Shown here piece after piece: positions 1 through 9,249 of a DNA stretch of 41,107 nt. Origin of the DNA: Amanita rubescens (lineage: Eukaryota > Basidiomycota > Agaricomycetes > Agaricales > Amanitaceae). Below the pieces are notes generated by a model that searched no databases, was not told where the DNA came from, and was given only the letters and a program-made list of their open reading frames with translations. The stretch is taken from positions 1-41,107 of the forward strand of contig WION01000471.1 in the NCBI GenBank assembly GCA_015039365.1. The letters run 5' to 3'. The stretch's first letter is position 1. Every line of letters starts with the position of its first letter. A program made the translations under genes and the position numbers.

Positions 1-2530
1 TATTCAGAATATTATCTCAAAAACAGACATGGTTCTAGACTCCTTCGAGAAAGCATTCACTAATTTAAAGATAGAATTCTTAACGAACGGCGTTACTCAG
101 GTGGCGATTAGGACTATCCGAATACTGGAGAGTGTCGAGGACATCGCTAGCGACGTGAGGGACATCAGTACGCCCGCGTTTCATGATCACGATCCTCTGT
201 ATTTACTCTCTTCAGATGCAGCTGTCAACCTCCCCATGCACGAGGCGAGTTGGGACCCGCAAAGCGTATGCTTACCAGGCTCTCAAAATGCGATTTTGAA
301 TGATATTGCTCGTTGGGCAATCTGTCGGGATCCGGAAGCGCCGATCTTTCTTCTCGTCGGGCCTCCGGGATGTGGCAAGACGCGTATCGCTAATTCTACT
401 GCCGTTGCATTCGATAACGGTGGACGGCTTGGTGCCTCCGTATTTCTTGATCGAGGCTTCGCGGAGCATAGAAATCCAACAAAAATATCCAGCTCTATCG
501 CACGCGAGCTCGCTGCGTTCGATGATCAGCTTAAATTACGCATTTCTAAAGCCATTTCGCTCAAACCGTCCCTTGGAACAGCAGTCTTTGAAAGACAATT
601 GCAGGGGCTTATTATCGAACCGCTTAGTAACCTGACGATCATCGGGCCCATTCTTGTCATAATAGACGGGCTGGATGTATGGCAGGATCGGGGCTGCGTC
701 TTGTCGGCCCTTAGAAATGCAAGCAACCTTCCTCCAAACCTTCGCATTCTTATCACGTCAAGGCCAGAGGCAGATATCGTGAATGGTCTGAAGGGCATCC
801 CTCACTGTCATCAGCGGCGCATGACGGCCGACGAAGAGGGCCTGGTAGAGGACGTTACATCTTACTCTCGGCAATGCCTCAAAATCCTTCAAGAAAACAG
901 ACCCAGTATCTTCGCTGATTATGCTGTTGAAGAGGTCTTCGACGATTTTGAGGCCAAATCTCTAGGAATCTACCTGTGGCTTTCGGTCGCAATCAGATTT
1001 CTGACTGTTGTGTCAAATGATACTGCACGCGCTTTCCTGAGCATCATTTGTTCTGCAAAAGCGCCTCCCGACTACGCCACTGCCACGTCTATCCTTAAGT
1101 GCTCTATCCACGACTCCTTAAAGGCAACCTCACAAGTCAAGCTCAAGTCGGAAATATCGGTCGGTGCTGCGATGGCGCTCGGTGTTACTGGATTGTGGTC
1201 CGACAAAACACCTCAAATTCTCAATGTAATGCTCGAGAAACAGTTGCTTCAACACGACGACAATGCTAGCCGCTTTCTCTCCTCCATGCTGCATCCCTGG
1301 TTCACGGAAGGGATGACAAGCAACCGCCAGTGTTCACACCCTGTCATAGAGAGTGGTTCAGTTGCATCCAACGTTTGTATGGCGCATGTCTGCGTCAGTT
1401 TCCTCTGCGATCGCCTTTCATCTGACATTTGCTCTGATATCTATGTGACCAAGAACGATGGGGAGGATGTAATTGACGCACGATTGTGGAAACGACCTCC
1501 TCACCACCTTCGTCCTTACGTCGCGGAAGCTTACGGATACGCCACCAAGTTCTGGATAGAGCATTTAAAAGATGTTCAATATAACTGCTTCATCCCATCT
1601 CTCGAACAAAAGTTGAGAAACTTAATAGAACATATTTTACACCTCCATGAATACATGGGAAAGGATGGGCGACAAACGGCGGAGGTCTTTCGGAAATTCC
1701 TTGACATGCTTGAAGCTTCGGTAAGTAGCTCTTCGCGGTTGTGTTTGTAACCGTTCTTCGACGAGTTTTACAGGAAATACTATGTGACCCCACGATCGTG
1801 TCACAAGTGAAATCTCTTCTTAACAAATTCAAGATTTCGCCCCACGGACGTGACCGCGCGCGCGTTCGTCCAACGCGAACGCGGTCAGTTAGGCGATCGT
1901 TATCCCAGAATTCGTGCTCTTGTCCTCTGTATCACACATGGAAGATTACAAGTCCAAATATATGTACCCTCAAGGCATGTTTGGAATACGCCGGCAAACC
2001 TACCACACTTCGTCAATGTCTCATGGTCACACCTACCATCGTACCCATGATTGACGAAGGTGGTCACATCTGTCGGACAATCGGGGAAGTCAAACTGGCT
2101 GTCGATCGGACGGCTTCCGGTAAGTTGGTGCACGATACACAAATATGCGGAGTATGACATAATTATAGATGACGAACAATACCCGTGTGCCTCGGATAAC
2201 ATGAGGATTGGCGTGGCGATCATCCGGAAGCCTTGCGATGAATGGGCAGGGAAGCTACCTTCGCCCATTCCTCAGGACAGTCCCATAGATATGATGCGAG
2301 AACCTTGGCTATGGCCGTTGTCCGGCGACAAGACCTCCATCGTTGTTGGCTGGGAAGAAGGACTTGAAGAATATCTGTACCCCCTACAGGCCGGAGACCA
2401 GCTTGCAATTGTTGCTGAGTTCGGCCACATGCCTACGGAATTCCAATTGACCGCACAATTTTCGGTAACCTTGGATATTGAATACGAGCACGAGCATCAT
2501 ATCATGACGAGGAGTGATGTTACTGATTGA
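1..2530 (+). CDS. NACHT/STAND P-loop ATPase (fungal NLR-like), 5' partial, with C-terminal extension
   Basis: Model: exon 1 to 1720, exon 2 1774-2119, exon 3 2169-2530; introns 1721-1773 and 2120-2168 have GT-AG ends and keep the frame. An ATG lies at 29, but the frame stays open to the window edge, so the N-terminus probably lies outside. Counting from that ATG, residues 74-100 resemble the linker before fungal NACHT domains (CLPG, then a W). Walker A is GPPGCGKT at 111-118, Walker B is ILVIIDGLD at 208-216, and a sensor strand LRILITSRPE follows at 238. The rest of exon 1 is the helical part of the ATPase. Exons 2-3 add about 235 residues ending in an acidic, hydrophobic-patterned segment that I do not recognise. 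Such proteins are intracellular NTP-driven switches proposed to act in non-self recognition or cell death. Exon 3 might instead be a separate gene; the clean phase across both introns favours one gene. Confidence 0.7.
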
Positions 2531-3081
2531 TTCTTCCTATCCACCTTCGAATATTTACTGTGTATCATGTATGATCTGGACGCATATTTGGACCTGTATA
2601 ATTCACTCTTCTGCTTATCGAATCATCGATAAAACATAGCACACTATCGCTATAAATAACTATTTGTACAGGGTCCTTTGAATCCCACGATAATATCCTA
2701 CTGACGGATTCTATCTAAATAATGTTCGTTTATCTACGGGGGTGCACACCAGCGTTCATCATCGATGGATCGCATCGAGCACTGGTCAATGTCTTGGGTG
2801 ACAAAAATCATGAAATGTGCCATCGACATTCCGGGCGCGGCGGGCCGAGGCGTGATTTTGAGGATGGATGAAAGGACTCGCGTGCCCAGGTAATTCACGT
2901 GGAAGATCGCAGGGTCATGGTACAAAAATTAAGAAAGAAATGAAAGCAGAGAGCAGCCGGTCAATTGAAAGCGGGTGCCGAGAAGATGTGTGGTCTTGTT
3001 TGTGACGGGCTGTTACTGGGCCAAAGCCACCGACGAAATCTTTGCCGCTACAATCGAAGCGGACGATATCCCCCGATCAAC
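2531..3081. other. intergenic, no gene seen
   Basis: AT-rich sequence follows the NACHT stop codon. Short frames on both strands lack start context or family resemblance. It probably holds the 3' UTR of the upstream gene and the promoter and leader of the gene starting at 3082. Confidence 0.6.
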
Positions 3082-3618
3082 ATGGAAGAGAGCGACGCTT
3101 CCACAGAGGGCACAAGTACCGTCCGCGAATTGGAAGGTGGCAAACTTTACGCCGTCCTAACGGATAATGACGACTTTATGTGGAAATGGGCCTTCTTCAT
3201 CCCAAACCCATCTGTCTCGCCGATCGGCTCGTCTGGCACGATATTTCAAGTCACAGAAATTCAGGACCCAAGAGGCTGGAGGTTTGTGAAGGACGAAAAG
3301 AACGTGCTCTCGTGGCAACCTGTAGTTACCATCGTGCAGTTGGGGGATATTGATTTTTTGGGCGACTACGACGATTTGATGGGCGGAGATTATCTAACCC
3401 AGATGTTTGCTCAAGTCAAACTACCTTCGAGCGAGTCTTCGGAATCATCACGAACATGGTTTCTCGAGGCCGTCAGCGTGTTGGACGAGTACGGGATTTT
3501 GACGTGCGAGGACACTACGCTCCTGGAAAGGGAGATACGTAGGTATGCGTTTGACGCGATGGAGGGTTATTTGCAACGCGACGGTGATTGTTCTTTGCTT
3601 CGGTGTCGTCATATCTGA
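3082..3618 (+). CDS. hypothetical protein of a basidiomycete family of unknown function
   Basis: A single open frame of about 178 codons starts at an ATG in good context (caacATGG); the frame upstream of it lacks an ATG and looks like leader. The layout is a short Ser/Thr-rich start, then KLYAVLTDNDDFMWKWAFFIP, GTIFQVTEI, GWRFVKDE, a hydrophobic VVTIVQLGDID strand, and a RTWFLEAVSVLDEYG helix before an LEREIRRYA end. The order (Trp-rich strand, GTIF strand, W-F strand, R-W-F-x-E-A-V helix) resembles a widespread Agaricomycete family without known function. No signal peptide or membrane segment is seen. The last 20 residues are less family-like, and a 3' intron near 3537 (gtaggt) cannot be excluded. 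Confidence 0.6.
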   Translation: MEESDASTEGTSTVRELEGGKLYAVLTDNDDFMWKWAFFIPNPSVSPIGSSGTIFQVTEIQDPRGWRFVKDEKNVLSWQPVVTIVQLGDIDFLGDYDDLMGGDYLTQMFAQVKLPSSESSESSRTWFLEAVSVLDEYGILTCEDTTLLEREIRRYAFDAMEGYLQRDGDCSLLRCRHI

Positions 3619-4209
3619 TTCAGTCCAGGTTGGGCGCAATTTACGGCACAGAATTGTTCATAGTTCATCGGGGATCTGGGTGGCTCTCTTCTTTTTTTCT
3701 GGTTTGGTGGTATTTCGAGTGGTAAGCTTTTGCTCGTACCTTGCTAGTTGACGACTTAAAGCTTGTTAGATGAACAACGTACAATAGCGGATATACTACT
3801 GTTGTGCGCTGTTATTGAATTCCGACTCGTCAATTGACTAATAACCTCCAGGTTCTTTACCGTTCTCTCATATCAACGTTCAACCCGCATATACATGATC
3901 GGGATTGTTGTCTGAATGACAACAGGTACTGTCGTTTCTGGCATGCTGATTTCACTACAATACTTCTTGCTGCATCTCAATATTTCCTTTAGTGGGTGTC
4001 AAAGTATATTTCATGGGCAATAGCGTAGACTTGGTCACAATGTATTCATAATCGGACGATGTTATGTACATTGGCAGGTATTAAGGGCTTTGCGTTCTAT
4101 GTGTTATAACTTCATATTATGACCAATACCAACGGGATTAACCTATATTACAACACTTCACGGTATGTTTTGACTAAACGATCGCGTGCCCCATTTTCTT
4201 TTCTCCTTC
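3619..4209. other. intergenic, no gene seen
   Basis: AT-rich sequence with scattered short frames only. It likely contains the terminator of the gene ending at 3618 and the promoter of the secreted-protein gene at 4210. No repeats or RNA genes were recognised. Confidence 0.5.
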
Positions 4210-5049
4210 ATGCACACAGTTACACTTCTTTTCGCCGCCACTTTCGTGTGGGCTGGGACCACGCTGGCGAGCATTCTACGTATACGTCAAGATCCAAACC
4301 CAACTAATATTGTCAAAATTAATAGTAAAGACGACCATTGGTACGTGTTCCACCTCCAGAGTTCTTGTCACAAGATCTGTATCGAGTCGGTAGTATGATC
4401 GTACCCAAGTAGGTATATGCGCTTGCATGACGGCAATTGTCAATGTCAATTTCGTAGGGAACCGCATACAAACATTGGCGACAGCGAATATACCGGTGGC
4501 GAGACAACTTATTGTACGTCTGCGGGGCGGACGTCATTGGATCAGGGGATGCTTCCGGAGAACTTCTGGAGGAACGTTGAGTACAAAGCAGATAATGGCG
4601 TGAACGGATATCCATACGTTCAACGTACGTGCTTCAAATTACGCAAAGTTATGCAACCACTTGAAGCCTTTTTTTTTATAGTTACAGGTTGTATCAACCC
4701 CGACTCCCTTGATAGGCTCAACGTAGATGATGATGGAGGTCAATACGATTCGAATGGAGGCCCTGATGGCGAAGGGAATCCTCAAGGAAGCATGTGCCTC
4801 GGGTGGGTGTTCAACTCGAGCGCATATAATGACCTACTATTCTTCATTAGATATAAAAGTTATGTGCAATTGATTGAGCCAGCTTTTCCCCGCGCATGCA
4901 TCCGGTGCTGCGGTGACGTCGCTGACTGCGTCACGAACAAAGGTAAGTTATTCTCGTGGATGTGCAATTGACAGAATTTGATCCGATAATCACTAGACAG
5001 GACAGGCTGTCCCAATGTTATCACTGGGAATTACTTCGACTGCGCTTGA
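4210..5049 (+). CDS. secreted Cys-rich protein, six exons, function unknown
   Basis: Exons 4210-4340, 4394-4408, 4458-4624, 4682-4802, 4851-4942 and 4997-5049 give 192 codons plus a stop with GT-AG introns throughout. The N-terminus MHTVTLLFAATFVWAGTTLA is a clear signal peptide. The mature part carries CMIVPKEPHTNIGDSE, a YC motif, LPENFW, YVQLTGCI, DDGGQYDS, GNPQGS, ACIRCCGD, ADC and a GCPNVITGNYFDC end, an order I recognise from Agaricomycete secreted proteins with no assigned function. Many paired cysteines suggest a disulfide-stabilised extracellular protein. Exon 2 is only 15 nt, but skipping it would lose the conserved CMIVPK. The intron after 4624 has a long T-tract before its 3' splice site. 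I infer export to the cell surface or medium. Confidence 0.8.
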
Positions 5050-5236
5050 TTTCTTATGCTATGGGGACTATTATTAAAGCTATGATACGTCCATGAGCTA
5101 GCAATGTCTATTTCAACCGTGGTTATGTAAAGGGGCCGGAGTGATGCTGCGCGTTTGGCAGCGTGTGATCTCAGGTGATCTCTGGCTCCTAATTCTCCTC
5201 GGTTTAAAAAGGCCGGTGTCTCCACGATTTCCACCA

Positions 5237-7818
5237 ATGCTCAAGTCAGTAGCGACAAAGATCGCCCACAACTCAACCATCCCATCTCTGGCGGGGAACA
5301 GCGACCTAAGATCCCTGCAAGATTTGATAACAGCCGAAAAGAGTGTACTTACCTCGTGCGTCGGTGATTACGCGCTCAGTCCGTCATCTAACGAATGAAT
5401 AAGATTACAACGTCTTAGCGTCGATGTTGCGAAAGCGTCAGAGGCATTGCGAACTTGGGGACTAGGGGAAGGAGATGACCTAGGGGTACGTAAATTATCT
5501 CTTGCTCAATGGACTGGTCCTACTTTTTTTTTTTCTTTTTTCAGGATACATTGAGCGCATCCGCAAACATTCTTACGCACTATTCATCCGCGCTATCTCA
5601 ATATGCATCACATGGGCAAAGGATGAGGGATCAGCTGAAGGCGATCCGAACAAGGGAAGAAGCGCTGGACGACCTGAAACGTCGCAGAAGGAGCGTCATG
5701 TCAAGTGCTGACTCTGCGGACAAGAAGTTGAGCAAGATGAGTCCTGAAAACAAGAACCTCATGAGTCAACAAGAAACGTTGAATCGGTTGCGCAACGAGA
5801 TTCGGTCGTTGGATGCTGATATCATGGCTGAGGAATCTTCGCTAGGAGATTTCAAGAGGTCACAAGTTAAGACGATGATGGGACTCAAGTTTGGTGGGTT
5901 ATTGGAATGCAGTGAGAAAGGAATAGTGCGTAGGAGTTTATCTCTACCGTCAGGCATTTCCAACTGATCACACGATATCGAAAGATTGCTGGGGAGTATG
6001 GCAAAGTCGTGATTGCGGTGCGTGTTCCTTGACTTTTGACGTTTATCGCATAGATTGAAGTTGGATTTAAGGAAATCCCGGAGGAGGTGACGCAACCTGG
6101 AGTGCCAAGAGGCCTTTATTATGGGCATCCCCGGACAGAAGAGTTGGTTGCCCAAGCGCATCACCGAGTTAGCGAGGTTGTGTTATCGACCACAATCCCG
6201 GTAAAAGACCCCCAGGTGTCGTATGCCGATCAAGATCAAGTGAGGCAAGGGTATGATACCCGTTCATGGGCGCAAGGCGATAGTAGTTCGACTAACGGAA
6301 AATACCTCTCTACGCCTCAAGGCGTTGCGAATGGACGCTTTCTGGACAATTCACCTTCGATGGCCTTTGACGCTCCACAAGCCCCTCTTCAACGTCCCTC
6401 CAACTATGAGCTTACAGACGGTCCTAGGAAGCAAAGCGTTGATGACTTTGGAATACCTGCATGGGGTTCCTCTAACGCTGGTGCTAGCCGTTTCAATACT
6501 TATCCTCCGAAGATTGGACCCAGTGGTGATGGGGAAGGTAGTTCTAAACCCCACAACGAACCACCTTACCTCCCAACGCGCCAAGAATCTACTCCGTTCT
6601 CCGCTTTTACCGAAGCCTTATCTACAATCGTGGATCAGCCCCGAACAAATGCCAATGTGCGCGACAGCGGAGGTTCCATTGCGCCGCCGTCGTATGTGGA
6701 GCCAGGGCTGGATGCACAATATCAAGAGGCTTCTAGATTCTTGGGACAATTCTGTGGGATCGAAGAGGAAAATGATCTGCTCACATACCCCGGAGGTGCT
6801 CACGAGCAACAAGTTTCATCTCATCAAGGTCAAACCCAAAACGAGTTACCCGTTGCGACGGGGCATTATAGAGGATACGCTGAAATTGAGGACGCTGATT
6901 ATGCAAACCAGCCCACGGGAACACAGGGAGACCTTCCTGAACGCGTTTCACAGAATTACTCAGCCTCTGACATGGGTATGAAAATCACATCTTTTATGCT
7001 GTCATGATATTAAAGATCTTATAGATTCTACTCCTAGGAATCGAACTGCTTTCGAAATCAGAAATCAACAAGCTCCGGGATCTGAAGAAGAGGAAAGGGC
7101 ATTGAATACTGCTGCTGCTCGTGAAATCGGCAGAGAAATGGAGGCAATGAACATTACGAGGGACCGTAGCCTGCCTCAATCCGTGCATTCGACGGTAACC
7201 CATGATTTGAACACAAATTCACCACCTCCAAGCGATGTTCCCGTGCCGATGACAATGGTTGAATCGACCTTACCTCCCCCAGTTGCTCCGTTTGCAAGAC
7301 AAACTATTTCGCCTCGTCCTTCATTTGAACGGCTTCAGCTAACCTCGTCGCAACCCCATACAAATCAACTCTACCGATCACCTTTGGTTCAATCACGTCA
7401 GCTTCCTCCCTCCTATGAAACGCCAGAGTTCCCTTTGCCAACCCCGGCCTTCCCACCTTCGCCCCAGATAACCACAAGATCATCCTTCTCCTCGAGTCGA
7501 GGGTCTCCAGATATATCATCCCCAGTCATGTCCAAAGTCTCATCGACAGGATCATTACCACCTGGGGGTCGTACCATACCCGCTGCTGCATTCAAGAGAG
7601 TTATACCCAGGAAAGGTAGCGAGGCGACTATAGGCGACAGGGGACGGCTCGCTACTGCTTCACCATCGCAGTCACATTTGCAGTCCCCAGTGATACCACC
7701 AGCACGAGAGAGATCCAATTCAGATTCAAGACCGCTGCCTACGCCACCGCAGCATGATAGAGATAGCGATTATGGTGCAGGAAGGTTTGTGACAAACTTG
7801 GAAGACGAGTGGAAGTAA
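5237..7818 (+). CDS. PIL1: Pil1/Lsp1-like eisosome BAR protein with long disordered tail
   Basis: Exons 5237-5355, 5404-5485, 5545-5925, 5985-6017, 6054-6975 and 7025-7818 give 776 codons plus a stop in one frame. Residues 1-280 or so follow the Pil1 family: an AHNSTIPSLAGNSDLRSLQ amphipathic start, LITAEKSVL, ALRTWGLGEGDDLGDTLSAS, ALSQYASHGQRMRDQLKAIR, KKLSKMSPENKNL, LGDFKR, MGLKFGGLLECSEKG and IAGEYGKVVI. Pil1 proteins form the membrane-bending lattice of eisosomes at the plasma membrane. Yeast Pil1 is about 340 residues. Here a tail of some 450 residues follows, rich in Pro, Ser, Gln and Asn, probably disordered, with many SP/TP sites. The ATG at 5237 is chosen because the family sequence begins there. 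Likely one of several Pil1 paralogs, with the tail as its distinguishing part. Confidence 0.88.
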
Positions 7819-7937
7819 ATTTTGCTGGTTGCTGGACCCTTTGAACTGTATGATACTACCAGCATGGACGATTTGTCGATATCTTGTTTGTTGTTTCATA
7901 CCTATGTATGTATCATTATATAATTACTATTAAGAAT

Positions 7938-7942
7938 AAAAA
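7938..7942 (-). terminator. RNA polymerase III T-run terminator
   Basis: On the minus strand a run of five T lies a few bases after the 3' end of the tRNA gene, as expected for Pol III termination. Confidence 0.75.
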
Positions 7943-7946
7943 GCGT

Positions 7947-8028
7947 TGACCCCCACCCGGATTGAACGGATGACCTTGTGGAAGTCCCAAGTCTGGAATC
8001 ACACGCTCTCCCACTGAGCTAGGGGGCC
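7947..8028 (-). tRNA. tRNA-Trp (anticodon CCA) with a 10-nt intron
   Basis: The 82-nt minus-strand gene folds as a cloverleaf. The 7-bp acceptor has one G-U pair. The D arm is GCTC/GAGC with an A box (TAGCTCAGTGGG). The T arm carries the loop TTCAATC, with a B box reading GTTCAATCC. The discriminator is A. The anticodon CCA is at 7996-7994. A 10-nt intron at 7992-7983 follows position 37, and it contains TGG, which can pair with the CCA anticodon as in eukaryotic pre-tRNAs. The top pair of the anticodon stem (A31-C39) is a mismatch, so the exact intron edges may shift by a base. Trp is favoured because this is the only anticodon placing the intron at the canonical site. Confidence 0.85.
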
Positions 8029-9249
8029 ATCAATTTTTCGTCATCAGCTCGGAATCTCCAACTTTCGTCTGTTTTTTCTCTCTAATACTGATGCTTACAG
8101 CCTTGTACTGTGCAGACACGCTCTTGCTGCGCCGCGCGTCCGACTGACGAGAAAAACGCTGCTTTCTCCATTGCCGAAGCTCTAGCTGCCGACCACGCGA
8201 GATCCTCACCTCGGAGATATCTGAGCCATGCCGCGTCGCGTGTTTCTATTTTGCGGTCCGTCTTCGCGAACGCTCCCTAAACTAACCTGCTGTAGGCGTC
8301 CGTTCCCACATAGCCGCTTTTTGTTTAAAACCAACACGGATGCACAAATTCGGTCAATTCGTCATTTTTGATTCGGATATCGATGGCCGTTGGCGTTTAT
8401 CTGGTATCAGAGTGTAACGGAAGACTGCCCTACGTGCTTATCGGGACGGCTTTTACGCGGCCAGCAAGCTCTAAAAGTGAAAGACGAAGCCTTCCTGTCA
8501 TGCTATCTCTGTTATGTCTCGTTTGCCCTCCTGTGCGTTTTATGGTTGTAGAACCGCAAGCAGCCTGGTCCACGATATCATATCCTATGCCAAACTCTTC
8601 TGCCAGCAGCCATTGCTTCTTTCCAGCGAACCCGTCGTCTGCTTAACAATCCCGAGTGCACCAATTGGTAATCACTACTTGAAGTTTTTCGTTTTCGCAC
8701 CCAAACACCACTGACGGTATTGTGATCAAGTATTTTGAATGACCCGCAAGTCTGGAATTCCGCCTTTGAGCAATGAATTTATTGCATCTGCATTCTGCAC
8801 CTGTTCCTCTCTTGGATATGGACGATGGATCTACCCCGTTCAACTCGGTTATAGTTGACCCCTTCACCGCGACTCAGTACATCACCCCTACTGACGGATC
8901 CAGCAATTCAATATCTTGATGTTGGTCGTGATGACAGACACGTTTTGTTCAAACCATCAACCTTCATACGTCTCAGTCCGCATGTACTCCGGATACTCAC
9001 TCCAATTCTAATGCACGATCACGCACGTTTGACAGCCAAGGCATTCATCTGGGCGACTGAATCGCACAATGATGCATGACCGTTGACCAAGGAATGGTTA
9101 GACGCCATTTGACTTTTTTCACCCACGCCAAGGCAAGGAACTTCAAAGAAGTTTCGTCCGTTTTGACATTCTTAACAAATATGACGTATCCTTATCAAGG
9201 CCACGGAGAAAGGGTTTACTGGTATGCTGCTGCTGCGGACTCTCAGTAC
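8029..9249. other. accessory spacer, no intact gene; contains a duplicated fragment
   Basis: No credible complete gene is seen. Positions about 8245-8350 recur in diverged form at about 15845-15950 (see the repeat entries). Frames at 8368-8714 are short and not family-like. The rest may be decayed sequence at the edge of the P450 duplication block. Confidence 0.5.
8245..8350 (+). repeat. dispersed repeat copy 1 (partner about 15845-15950)
   Basis: Both copies share TTGCGGTCCGT, then a variable stretch of about 40 nt ending in GTAG, then CGTCCGTTCCCACATAGCC, a T-run and ACCAACACG. The shared gtccgt...gtag segment looks like an intron, and a frame from the ATG at 8228 can be read across it. 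They are therefore probably fragments of one duplicated gene 5' end, whose identity I cannot tell. Confidence 0.6.

Noticed and set aside
8738..8775. Sequence resembling part of the nearby tRNA gene (shared AAGTCTGGAAT)
   Set aside because: Only 11 identical bases and no cloverleaf, so it is not a tRNA or a convincing tRNA-derived element.
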